In this document: piece after piece, positions 7,940-15,599 of the stretch
Numbering within the stretch: the stretch's first letter is position 1
Layout: each line of letters begins with the position of its first letter
Assembly: GCF_020885975.1 (NCBI RefSeq)
Contig: NZ_AP025183.1
Span: 372,001 to 436,000 of the forward strand
Direction: 5' to 3'
DNA: 64,000 nucleotides
DNA from: Flavobacterium ammonificans
GTDB lineage: Bacteria > Bacteroidota > Bacteroidia > Flavobacteriales > Flavobacteriaceae
The notes under the pieces: generated by a model
What the model was told of the DNA's origin: nothing
Databases searched by the model: none
The model's input: the letters and a program-made list of their open reading frames with translations, nothing else
Position numbers and translations under genes: made by a program

Positions 7940-8527
7940 TTATTTCATTATTATTGGTGTAAGTTCAGCTTTCAATTTGTCAAACTCCTCTTGCTTAATC
8001 ATTCCTAAATCAAGTAAATCTTTAGACTCTTTTAACTTTGCAATAGCTTCTTCTTTAGTCATTCCATTACTTCTAATTTCTTTAGTTTCAATAGCTAATT
8101 CAATATCAACTAATAAATTATTACAAGTGCCACAAGTTTCTAATTCCGCAAACATTTTAAATCCTGTTCTTTTCATTCCCCATACATATAGTTTCTTTAT
8201 TGTAATTTCAGTATTACTCATATTTGTTAGTACTGAAGGGTTAAAAGTGCCGCTTAAATCATCCATTACAGTTGGTTTATTTGTAATTGAAACAAATACT
8301 TTAGAACCTCCTTCAGGTCTGTTAATATGAAACTTATCACCAATCTTAATTATCGAACCATTTAAAGCGGTATATTGGGTAATACCTGAGCCATTTAATG
8401 TTTTTGATTCACTCTTTTCTTTTATTGCTTTTACTTGTTCAAAAGTAACTGCATTATCAATCAATGGAGTTTGAGCATTTGAAATTGTTGCTACTAATAA
8501 AGTCAAGGCTAAAATAAAATTTCTCAT
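7940..8527 (-). CDS. Secreted protein with C-terminal SHOCT domain
   Basis: A 195-aa protein. It begins with a clear signal peptide (MRNFILALTLLVATISNAQ), cleavable after SNA. The middle holds a beta-rich region of unknown type with a CGTC pair (ETCGTCNNLL). The end carries a SHOCT motif, LKESKDLLDLGMIKQEEFDK, a short helical oligomerisation module often fused to unrelated proteins. It is divergent from the XRE regulator gene that starts 112 bases away, so that regulator may control it. Role in the island unknown. Confidence 0.75.
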   Translation of the reverse strand: MRNFILALTLLVATISNAQTPLIDNAVTFEQVKAIKEKSESKTLNGSGITQYTALNGSIIKIGDKFHINRPEGGSKVFVSITNKPTVMDDLSGTFNPSVLTNMSNTEITIKKLYVWGMKRTGFKMFAELETCGTCNNLLVDIELAIETKEIRSNGMTKEEAIAKLKESKDLLDLGMIKQEEFDKLKAELTPIIMK

Positions 8528-8639
8528 AATTTTTAATTTATAAATAATATAGGTTAGGATTTTGTATGAATTTTCAAATATAACAAATTGTAGGCATATA
8601 TGAGTTCAATCAAAAAATAAATCTTTTGACTTTTGAAAT

Positions 8640-8873
8640 ATGGATATTTCAGAAGAAACCTTTATCGTAAATCTTGGAATTCACATAAGACAATTACGTG
8701 AAAAGAAAAATATGTCTCAACAAGATTTGGCTGATGATAGTGGTATTACTAAATCTCAAATAGCAAGAATAGAGAGAGCAAAAATAAACACAACTGTTAG
8801 GACACTAATAAAAATTGCGAATGCCTTAGAAATTGAGCCCAAAGATTTGTTGTATTTTAATATAAAAGATTAA
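8640..8873 (+). CDS. XRE-family transcriptional regulator
   Basis: A 77-aa single-domain Cro/C1-type helix-turn-helix protein. The HTH spans about residues 11-66, with MSQQDLADDSGITKSQIARI forming the two DNA-contact helices and a final IANALEIEPKDLLYF. No extra domain is present, so it resembles small phage or island repressors. It lies between the divergent SHOCT gene and the convergent integrase gene, an apt place for a regulator of island maintenance. Confidence 0.9.
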   Translation: MDISEETFIVNLGIHIRQLREKKNMSQQDLADDSGITKSQIARIERAKINTTVRTLIKIANALEIEPKDLLYFNIKD

Positions 8874-8916
8874 GTTTTGCAGATATAATAATCATATATA
8901 CACATTTAAAATTAAA

Positions 8917-9969
8917 TTATAATTCGGGCATATCTTTTTCATTTATCTTTGGAATATCTAACCCCCTCAAATAGGTTAAACTCACTTTAACATCGGAATG
9001 CCCCATTACTTCTTTAAGGAGATATATTGAGTTTGATTTCTTATAAACATTTATAGCCCCTGTGTGTCTAAATGAGTATATCGTAACATCTTTATCTATA
9101 CATTTATTTAATGCCTTAAATCGCCTCCAAACGTTTTTAAAATAGCTCTCATTAAATGGTATTTGACTACCTGAAAATATATTATCATCATCATACCCTT
9201 TGATTAGGTTCTCCCTAATAAATTTAGGGACAGGAACTATTCTATTTCTTTGAGATTTATTTCTATCTCCTGATAAACTAATAGAAGTCAAGTCGTGACT
9301 AAAATCTTTCCACTTAAGTAACCTAACTTCTTGATGAGGTCTTAGTAAACAACCATAGGTTAGAAGGCAACATAAATAGAGATTGTAATTGAAACCCTTT
9401 ATTTCATTTAAAGTCCCCTCAATGTCTTGTATTGGCTTATTCAATACCTCAACTTGTTTCTTTGTTTTTAGTTTAGATTTTTCAATAGCATACCCATTTG
9501 AATTTAAGTAATTCACCAACACATTAGTATGCCTTCTTGTAGTGTTATAGCTTGTTTTATTGTTGTGTTTTAAAGATATAGAATCGATAAAAGATGAGGA
9601 AATAATTCCCTTTACTACTAATTCTACTCGGATAATATTAGCTAATCCTCTTAGTGTTCTTGAATAACTATTTGACATAGGTTCAGAAAGCTTTTTAGCA
9701 ATTAAACTATCAAATAATTCTAAATTAGATTTAGGTGTGTATTTAACAAAAGAATAGTTGTTAGCCACCAAATAATTATACACTTCTTTAGCAAGGTTTT
9801 GTGCTTGTTTTCTTCTTTCGTTTAAAGGAAATGTATTTGGATTTAGATTACTTCCTATTTTATTTCCATTAAATAGTCTATAACGTTTATCAAATAATTT
9901 AAAATCGATGTAAAATGTATTGTCAATTCTTTTACAAACTTTAGGGTAATTTAAACTCGTTTTTGACAC
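8917..9969 (-). CDS. Tyrosine recombinase / site-specific integrase of the island
   Basis: A 350-aa phage-type integrase. An N-terminal arm/core-binding region (residues 1-170) is followed by the catalytic domain with R210 (LLRPHQEVRLL), a probable K238, R301-H302 (YSFRHTGA), H324 (MGHSDV) and the nucleophile Y333 (SLTYLRG). The usual first His of HxxR is Tyr298, a substitution I believe is tolerated in Bacteroidota integrases. The only available start is GTG at 9969, since a TAA lies shortly upstream in frame. It sits 70 bases from the right attachment repeat and most likely catalysed integration into tRNA-Ala. Confidence 0.92.
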   Translation of the reverse strand: MSKTSLNYPKVCKRIDNTFYIDFKLFDKRYRLFNGNKIGSNLNPNTFPLNERRKQAQNLAKEVYNYLVANNYSFVKYTPKSNLELFDSLIAKKLSEPMSNSYSRTLRGLANIIRVELVVKGIISSSFIDSISLKHNNKTSYNTTRRHTNVLVNYLNSNGYAIEKSKLKTKKQVEVLNKPIQDIEGTLNEIKGFNYNLYLCCLLTYGCLLRPHQEVRLLKWKDFSHDLTSISLSGDRNKSQRNRIVPVPKFIRENLIKGYDDDNIFSGSQIPFNESYFKNVWRRFKALNKCIDKDVTIYSFRHTGAINVYKKSNSIYLLKEVMGHSDVKVSLTYLRGLDIPKINEKDMPEL

Positions 9970-10038
9970 TGATTTGGCAATTAGTAATTAATAAAACTTT
10001 TAATTACTTTAAAAACAGTCAGTTAAATAGGTCTGACC

Positions 10039-10112
10039 GCTTGACTGGCAGTCAAGAGGTCGTGGGTTCGAGCCCCATCTTCTCCACTTTCAAAGCCTTT
10101 CAAGTAATTGAA
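10039..10112 (+). repeat. Attachment site: 74-bp direct repeat, copy 2 (tRNA-Ala 3' fragment)
   Basis: Identical to 5609-5682. It contains the anticodon arm onward but lacks the acceptor 5' strand and D arm, so it is not a functional tRNA. It marks the right end of the integrase-bearing island and probably also the left end of a second element, because its right flank resembles the island's left end. Confidence 0.88.
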
Positions 10113-10160
10113 AGGCTTTTTTATTTTAAAATAACTATACAAGTATTATAATTCAAGATA

Positions 10161-10194
10161 ATTTCTTGGCAGTGATTTGGCGCTAATTATTTTA
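10161..10194 (+). repeat. Arm-type repeat beyond the right attachment site
   Basis: Matches 5731-5764 at 33 of 34 bases (TTGGCAGTGATTTGGCGCTA here) and lies at the same 49-base distance from the end of its attachment repeat. In a simple single integration this side would be native chromosome and would not resemble the island's left end. Confidence 0.6.
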
Positions 10195-10330
10195 TGGCGA
10201 TTTAAACCAATTTTTAATTGAGGCAAAAAGTAACCTAAAAGACTTATCTATTTTATTAATTTCAACAAAAAATGTTAGTAGTTATTATACAATATTATAC
10301 TTTAACGGATTGTTAGAGGTTTAAATAAAT

Positions 10331-10338
10331 TATATTTG
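10331..10338 (+). promoter_or_regulatory. Promoter -7 element (TATATTTG) of the frameshifted gene
   Basis: A perfect TAnnTTTG match, ending 22 bases before the ATG at 10361. It supports 10361, not 10522, as the true 5' end of the gene. Confidence 0.55.
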
Positions 10339-10360
10339 AATAAAGCTTAAAAAATAAAAT

Positions 10361-10908
10361 ATGAGAAGCGAAAAATCTACAAAAAATATGTTTTTGAATG
10401 AATTAAAAGAATTTGGTATAAGTGACCAAGAATTTAGTGTTAGAAAAAAGAATTATTCTCGAAATCAGGTATAGAAAATAATGACAATGACGTAATTTGG
10501 TCACTTTTTAATGAATTACTCATGTCGAATTCAAGCAATTTTTATAATCAATCTAAAATATATTTATCTATGGCTGGCTTTTTATATAATGAAGGAAAAG
10601 ACTTTTTCCCATTATTAAAGGAAAGCTATAGGGCAGAATTATTAAATTTACAATTAAAAAGTTTCGAAAGCCCTATAAAATCTATGGCTGAAATTGTAAA
10701 TTCAACAAATAAAAATTCCGGTTCTTGTAGTAAATGTAAAGAATTAAATGGTCTTCAAATGAGTTTTGAAGATGCTATAGAAAAAATGCCAATTCCAATT
10801 AAAAATTGCGAAAGATCAGTAAGTTTTAATAGATGTACATCTTTTTATCATATTAAATTTCTTCGTGATGAAGACGGAATGTTAATATTTAAAAACGAAA
10901 ATGATTAG
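10361..10908 (+). pseudogene. Cysteine-rich protein gene split by a -1 frameshift at A_AAA_AAG
   Basis: The frame starting at ATG 10361 stops at 10474 after 37 codons, but the overlapping -1 frame continues to 10908. Joining them at the A_AAA_AAG heptamer (10444-10450) gives a coherent 182-aa product without internal stops. The 3' part is also an open frame from ATG 10522 (128 aa). The C-terminal half has SCSKCKELNG and further cysteines (IKNC, FNRC), a possible zinc site of the kind seen at the end of phage head-morphogenesis proteins. The gene is either broken by loss of one A, or frameshifted in translation, or a sequencing error. Family not recognised. Confidence 0.55.
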
Positions 10909-11069
10909 CTTTATTATTAAAATAAGTGTCACAAAAGTAATATTTAGAAATAGTGTGAAAATTTTATTAGCTAATAAATCAATATTTTAATCAATTGAAT
11001 ATCACTAAATGTTGGTATGTGCTGCCAATACTTAAAAATGTATATTTGAGAAACTTAATTACAAAAAAA

Positions 11070-11561
11070 ATGAAAAAATTACTATTAACTCTTATGCTTT
11101 TAGCCATTGTAAATACTTATTCTCAAGAAAAAGAATTTGTTATTACGAATGAAGGATATTCAAAATTTGTAGTTGAAGAAATACAAAATCTTAAAAAAGA
11201 AGAAATATATTCTAAAGCATTAGATTGGATTTTAGTTACATACAAAAATCCTGATAAAGTTATTACAGCAAAAAAAGAAAATGAATTAATTAGAGTTAAT
11301 GGAATCAATGAGGGTAATGAAATTCTTTTTGAAATTGCTGTTAAAGACGGGAAGTATAAATTCAGTTTACTTTCATATCAAGCTAATTCAGCAGGGATAG
11401 TTGTTTCTCTAATGGATATAAAAAATATGCTTAATGATGAAGGTAAAGTAAAATGGATTTATGGAGCCCATAAACGAATGATTAAAGGAATAAATGATTT
11501 AAATAAAAGTTTAAAAGATTACATAGAGAACGGTATTCCTGCAAGTAAACAGGATTGGTAA
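11070..11561 (+). CDS. Secreted DUF4468-like protein
   Basis: A 163-aa protein. I place the start at ATG 11070 because MKKLLLTLMLLAIVNTYSQ is a good signal peptide; the longer reading from 10995 adds an unlikely leader. The mature part shows the DUF4468 (TBP-like fold) pattern: a helix with KEEIYSKALDWILVTY, then YKNPDKVITAKKENELIRVN. These proteins are common in Bacteroidota, and their role, probably in the periplasm, is unknown. It lies in the A+T-rich accessory segment beyond the right attachment repeat. Confidence 0.7.
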   Translation: MKKLLLTLMLLAIVNTYSQEKEFVITNEGYSKFVVEEIQNLKKEEIYSKALDWILVTYKNPDKVITAKKENELIRVNGINEGNEILFEIAVKDGKYKFSLLSYQANSAGIVVSLMDIKNMLNDEGKVKWIYGAHKRMIKGINDLNKSLKDYIENGIPASKQDW

Positions 11562-11594
11562 ATTTAATTTCCAATTAAATTAATACAAGAAATT

Positions 11595-12086
11595 ATGAAA
11601 AAAGTATTATGTGGTATGTTATTGTTGAGTAATTTAATACTGTTTTCTCAAGAAGAAATAATAAATCCATTAGACAATTATTTAAGTAAAACAGATAAAA
11701 TTAGTGGAGAAAAAACATATTATGGAGGAGGAACTATAGTTTCTTTTATGAAAGTAGTAGGAAAAAGAAATTCTGAACAGTATGTTTCAATAAGGGTTAA
11801 AGGAAGTACTTTAAATTATGGTTGCTACGGCGTGTCTATTTTGTTTGAAAATGGAAAAAAAATAATTAGAAGTAAAGAAAATGTAGACAGTGACTACAAT
11901 GACAGTGGATGGCAATATAAAGCATTTTTTGTGCCAACACTTAATGAAATTAATCTATTAAAAACCCAAAAAATAACTTATGTAAAATTATACATTTATG
12001 ATGCAGACATAACTGAAAGCGAAAGCAATACTATTTTAGAAGACGCTAAAATCTTATTAACTACTCCCAAAGTCAAAAAAAAATAA
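11595..12086 (+). CDS. Secreted protein of unknown function
   Basis: A 163-aa protein with a signal peptide (MKKVLCGMLLLSNLILFSQ). The mature region is beta-rich, with GGGTIVSFMKVVGKRNSEQY and a pair of cysteine-flanked strands (NYGCYGVSILFENGKK). It follows the DUF4468 gene by 33 bases on the same strand and is followed by a good terminator at 12116, so the two probably form one unit. I do not recognise a family. Confidence 0.65.
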   Translation: MKKVLCGMLLLSNLILFSQEEIINPLDNYLSKTDKISGEKTYYGGGTIVSFMKVVGKRNSEQYVSIRVKGSTLNYGCYGVSILFENGKKIIRSKENVDSDYNDSGWQYKAFFVPTLNEINLLKTQKITYVKLYIYDADITESESNTILEDAKILLTTPKVKKK

Positions 12087-12115
12087 TATTGAAATTAAGA
12101 GCATAATGTAAAATC

Positions 12116-12141
12116 AAGTCGCCTAAAAAGCGACTTTTTTT
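12116..12141 (+). terminator. Rho-independent terminator after the accessory segment
   Basis: Stem AAGTCGC/GCGACTT with a seven-base A-rich loop and a run of seven T. It ends the unit 11070-12086 and lies near the place where base composition returns to the chromosomal average. Confidence 0.8.
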
Positions 12142-12268
12142 ATGCTTGATTTTTATTAATAGGAGATGCCAACTTTTTTTAAAAAACTGGAGGTATAAAT
12201 AGTATTTAGCTGCTCTCTGACTTTTAATAAAAATACTTTGTCTGTTAAAAATTTTAGAAAATAATTAT

Positions 12269-12946
12269 TTAGTATTCAATTGTCCCAATGTGACGCATTA
12301 CCCTGACAATTCGATCTTTTCTTCTATTGATGTAAGAGGAAGAATTGGTGGCCTTGTATTTTCTTGGGTTGGGCAAAATAGCTGCTATTCCTGCTGCTTG
12401 CATTTTAGTTAAACTTGAAGCATCTTTACCATACCAATATTGGGTTGCCGCATGCGCACCATAAATTCCATCGCCCATTTCAATGCTATTTAAATAGACT
12501 TCCATAATGCGTTCTTTTCCCCAAATCAATTCGATTAAAACCGTAAAATAAGCTTCCAAGGCTTTTCTAAAATAACTTCGGCCTTGCCATAAAAACACAT
12601 TTTTAGCTGTTTGTTGTGAAATGGTACTTCCGCCTTTAATCCTTTTGCCGTTTGCATTGTTCTGAAATGCTTTTTGCATCGCACTAAAATCAAATCCATG
12701 ATGGTGTAAAAAAGTTCCGTCTTCACTAGCAATTACGGCTTTTTGCAAATTCATCGAAATGTTTTCAATAGGCTCCCAATTGTGTTCAAAATAAATGGGT
12801 TTTTTATCCAACTTATTTTCAATAATTCGAATGCCCATCAAAGGAGTAAATGGTACAGGAACAAATTTAAAAAAGACTACTAAACCCACCGAGAGTCCAA
12901 AAAACCAGACAATTGTTGTATACAGAATTCGCTTCAATTTCATCAT
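12269..12946 (-). CDS. mtgA: Monofunctional biosynthetic peptidoglycan transglycosylase
   Basis: A 225-aa glycosyltransferase family 51 enzyme that polymerises lipid II into glycan strands in the periplasm. A single N-terminal membrane anchor (LYTTIVWFFGLSVGLVVFFK) is followed by the GT51 motifs: IASEDGTFLHHHGFD with the catalytic Glu, KGGSTISQQTAKN, KERIMEVYLNSIEMGDGIYG and the AAIL(P)NPRKY end. No transpeptidase domain follows, hence monofunctional. The ATG at 12946 avoids overlap with the upstream DinB-like gene, which ends 23 bases away; an ATG at 12943 is equally possible. Confidence 0.92.
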   Translation of the reverse strand: MMKLKRILYTTIVWFFGLSVGLVVFFKFVPVPFTPLMGIRIIENKLDKKPIYFEHNWEPIENISMNLQKAVIASEDGTFLHHHGFDFSAMQKAFQNNANGKRIKGGSTISQQTAKNVFLWQGRSYFRKALEAYFTVLIELIWGKERIMEVYLNSIEMGDGIYGAHAATQYWYGKDASSLTKMQAAGIAAILPNPRKYKATNSSSYINRRKDRIVRVMRHIGTIEY

Positions 12947-12968
12947 AAATAAAGGCGTTTGGTTTTTC

Positions 12969-13436
12969 TTATTTGATAGCAGCAACAATCTCTCGAATGA
13001 TTTTAATATGATGCTTTGTATGTATTTCTAAAAAATGAACGGTTGGACGTTTCTTCATGTTGCCAAAATAAGGATGTTCAAAAAAATGATCTTCTGATAT
13101 CAATTCCAATTGACTGATTTTTTCTTTAGTAGCCATTATATGTTGTTCCAAACTATCTTCAGTATAAGCTACTTGTGGTTTTACTACTTTTGGCACCCTG
13201 CCTTTTCCTCTTGGGATTCTATTGGTTAACAAAACTATATTTTTGAGCAAACTAAATTGAGAAGAAAAGTTCGTCGGGTTCGATTGTGCTAATGAACTGA
13301 TAACACCATTAATAGTTAATAATATATGTTCGATGTGCCAACCAATATCTACTTTTGAAATTTGATCGTTTGAAAAAGTATAACCTGGAATATAGGTTGC
13401 TACATCATCAACTAGTGATTCTAGGCTATTTTTCAT
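12969..13436 (-). CDS. DinB-like / DUF1569 family protein
   Basis: A 155-aa protein that looks like a four-helix DinB-superfamily member. Histidines stand at the places used for metal binding: GWHIEHILLT near residue 33 and HFLEIHTKHHIKII near residues 134-147. DinB-fold proteins include thiol-dependent transferases and many uncharacterised proteins. The gene is directly upstream of mtgA on the same strand and likely co-transcribed with it. Substrate unknown. Confidence 0.7.
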   Translation of the reverse strand: MKNSLESLVDDVATYIPGYTFSNDQISKVDIGWHIEHILLTINGVISSLAQSNPTNFSSQFSLLKNIVLLTNRIPRGKGRVPKVVKPQVAYTEDSLEQHIMATKEKISQLELISEDHFFEHPYFGNMKKRPTVHFLEIHTKHHIKIIREIVAAIK

Positions 13437-13593
13437 AATAAAATTGGTAAACTATTGATTTGTATACCAATCAAAAATACGAAAATGTTGAATATAAAAA
13501 AGAAAAATTGATTCGGTCATCCAATCGCAACTCAAGACACAACAAAAAGATTGAAAAGCTTACTTAAACTACAAAAATAATATGCTTTAAAAC

Positions 13594-13622
13594 AAAAAAC
13601 CTTGCATTACTGCAAGGTTTTT
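13594..13622 (-). terminator. Terminator of the acc operon
   Basis: Perfect 8-base arms ACCTTGCA/TGCAAGGT around ATTAC, with a T run on the minus strand, 21 bases past the accC stop. Confidence 0.85.
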
Positions 13623-13642
13623 AAATGTAATATAAGTGTCTT

Positions 13643-14989
13643 TTATTCCGGATCATTCATTTTAAATGTATCCATAAACGCTGTAGTATAATCCCCAGCA
13701 ATATAACGAGGATCATCCATTAACTGTCTGTGGAACGGAATTGTAGTTTTAATTCCTTCAATCACAAACTCATCTAAAGCTCTTCTCATTTTGCTAATTG
13801 CCTCTTCACGTGTTTGCGCTGTGGTAATCAACTTAGCAATCATCGAATCGTAGTTTGGCGGAATAGAATAGCCTGAATATACGTGCGTATCTAAACGTAC
13901 ACCGTGTCCTCCTGGCATGTGCAAGGTGGTAATTTTTCCTGGTGACGGACGGAAATCGTTATATGGATCTTCGGCATTGATACGACATTCTATAGCGTGT
14001 AATTGTGGCAAATAATTTTTACCAGAAATTGGCACACCAGCTGCTACTAATATTTGCTCACGAATCAAGTCGTAATCTATTACTTGTTCAGTAATTGGGT
14101 GTTCTACTTGAATACGCGTGTTCATTTCCATGAAATAGAAATTACGGTGTTTGTCTACCAAAAATTCTACTGTTCCAGCTCCCTCATATTTGATATATTC
14201 AGCTGCTTTCACAGCAGCTTCTCCCATTTTCTGACGCAATTCATCGGTCATAAATGGCGAAGGGGTTTCTTCAGTTAATTTTTGGTGACGACGTTGTACA
14301 GAACAATCTCTTTCAGAAAGGTGACAAGCTTTGCCGTATGAATCTCCAACGATTTGGATTTCAATGTGACGCGGCTCTTCGATTAATTTCTCCAAGTACA
14401 TTCCGTCATTTCCAAAAGCAGCTGCCGATTCTTGTCGCGCACTTTCCCACGCTTTTAATAGATCCTCTTCTGCCCAAACCGCACGCATTCCTTTTCCACC
14501 ACCACCAGCGGTAGCTTTAAGCATTACTGGGTAACCAAATTGGTTTGCTAATTCAGCTGCTTGTTCGTACGATTCTAAAATTCCAACAGAACCTGGAACA
14601 CAAGGAACTCCTGCTTCAATCATAGTTGATTTGGCCGAAGCTTTGTCTCCCATTCTGTCAATCATTTCAGGAGCTGCACCAATAAACTTGATACCGTGCT
14701 CTTGACAGATTTTTGAGAATTTTGAATTTTCAGAAAGGAAACCGTATCCTGGATGAATTGCGTCAGCATTGGTAATTTCTGCTGCTGCAATAATATTGGA
14801 CATTTTCAAATAGGATAAATTACTTGGTGGAGGGCCAATACAAACTGCTTCATCTGCAAATTTTACGTGTAAACTTTCCGCATCTGCAGTAGAATAAACA
14901 GCAACTGTTTTGATTCCCATTTCCTTGCAAGTACGAATAACACGAAGTGCAATCTCTCCTCTATTTGCAATTAATATTTTTTTAAACAT
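13643..14989 (-). CDS. accC: Acetyl-CoA carboxylase, biotin carboxylase subunit
   Basis: A 448-aa ATP-grasp enzyme that carboxylates the biotin of AccB with bicarbonate and ATP, the first half of malonyl-CoA formation. Order: biotin-carboxylase N domain ([20 protein letters not shown]), the ATP loop [13 protein letters not shown], the [14 protein letters not shown] segment, and the catalytic [12 protein letters not shown] with the conserved Glu and Arg. Length is normal for AccC and no biotinyl or transcarboxylase domain is fused. It follows accB by 98 bases containing a hairpin. Confidence 0.96.
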   Translation of the reverse strand: MFKKILIANRGEIALRVIRTCKEMGIKTVAVYSTADAESLHVKFADEAVCIGPPPSNLSYLKMSNIIAAAEITNADAIHPGYGFLSENSKFSKICQEHGIKFIGAAPEMIDRMGDKASAKSTMIEAGVPCVPGSVGILESYEQAAELANQFGYPVMLKATAGGGGKGMRAVWAEEDLLKAWESARQESAAAFGNDGMYLEKLIEEPRHIEIQIVGDSYGKACHLSERDCSVQRRHQKLTEETPSPFMTDELRQKMGEAAVKAAEYIKYEGAGTVEFLVDKHRNFYFMEMNTRIQVEHPITEQVIDYDLIREQILVAAGVPISGKNYLPQLHAIECRINAEDPYNDFRPSPGKITTLHMPGGHGVRLDTHVYSGYSIPPNYDSMIAKLITTAQTREEAISKMRRALDEFVIEGIKTTIPFHRQLMDDPRYIAGDYTTAFMDTFKMNDPE

Positions 14990-14997
14990 ACTTTGTT

Positions 14998-15065
14998 AGT
15001 TTAGAAGTTTATGGGCTTAGGGGTTTAGTAGAAATAGGTTAAAAAAACACTTAAACTTCTAAACT
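14998..15065. repeat. Long inverted repeat in the accB-accC gap
   Basis: Perfect 14-base arms AGTTTAGAAGTTTA and TAAACTTCTAAACT with a 40-base loop that itself repeats TAGGGGTTTAG-like words. A transcript through the gap could fold here, which might tune accC relative to accB. It could equally be a small dispersed palindromic repeat. Confidence 0.5.
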
Positions 15066-15087
15066 CCTAAACTTTTAAACTATTAAA

Positions 15088-15576
15088 TTATGATGGATCT
15101 ACTAAGAATAATGGTTGATCAAATTCTACTGGAGACATATCATCCACTAAAATTTTAACGATTTTACCTGAAACTTCTGATTCGATTTCGTTGAATAATT
15201 TCATAGCTTCAATTACACACAAAACATCTCCTTTTCCGATAGTACTTCCCACCTCAACAAAAACTGGTTTGTCTGGAGATGGTTTTCTGTAGAAAGTTCC
15301 AATAATTGGTGATTTAATTGTAACATATTTTGAATCTTCGGCTGCTGGAGCAGCAGGAGTAGCTGGAGCAGCTGCTGCTGGAGCAATCGCTTGAGGTATT
15401 ACAGCTTGTTGAAGAACAGGTTGTGCTGGCATTTGCTGCACATAAGTAGTTTCTGTAGTGTTTCCTTCTAAAGTGGTTCTGATGGTTACCTTTACATCGT
15501 CCATTTCCAACTTTACCTCTGCAACACCTGAGTTTGCAACAAATTTGATTAGGTTTTGAATTTCTTTTAAATCCAT
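15088..15576 (-). CDS. accB: Acetyl-CoA carboxylase, biotin carboxyl carrier protein
   Basis: A 162-aa BCCP. The N-terminal helix ([16 protein letters not shown]) is followed by an Ala/Pro-rich linker (residues ~55-82) and the biotinyl domain with [11 protein letters not shown], where K126 is the biotinylation site. It carries carboxybiotin between AccC and the AccAD transferase, which is not in this window. It lies between fabH (23 bases upstream) and accC, forming a fatty-acid synthesis cluster. Confidence 0.96.
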   Translation of the reverse strand: MDLKEIQNLIKFVANSGVAEVKLEMDDVKVTIRTTLEGNTTETTYVQQMPAQPVLQQAVIPQAIAPAAAAPATPAAPAAEDSKYVTIKSPIIGTFYRKPSPDKPVFVEVGSTIGKGDVLCVIEAMKLFNEIESEVSGKIVKILVDDMSPVEFDQPLFLVDPS

Positions 15577-15599
15577 AATGATTTGTTTTTAGTTTACAT

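Noticed and set aside
10031..10085. Second tRNA-Ala gene at the right attachment site
   Set aside because: Only the sequence from the anticodon arm onward is present; the acceptor 5' strand and D arm are missing, so it is a 3' fragment.
9963..10151. 62-aa open frame spanning the right attachment repeat
   Set aside because: It reads through the tRNA fragment and its terminator and has no protein-like composition or promoter.
11123..11308. Minus-strand frame inside the DUF4468 gene
   Set aside because: Shadow of the real gene with hydrophobic, unstructured reading; the plus-strand gene has a signal peptide and a family match.
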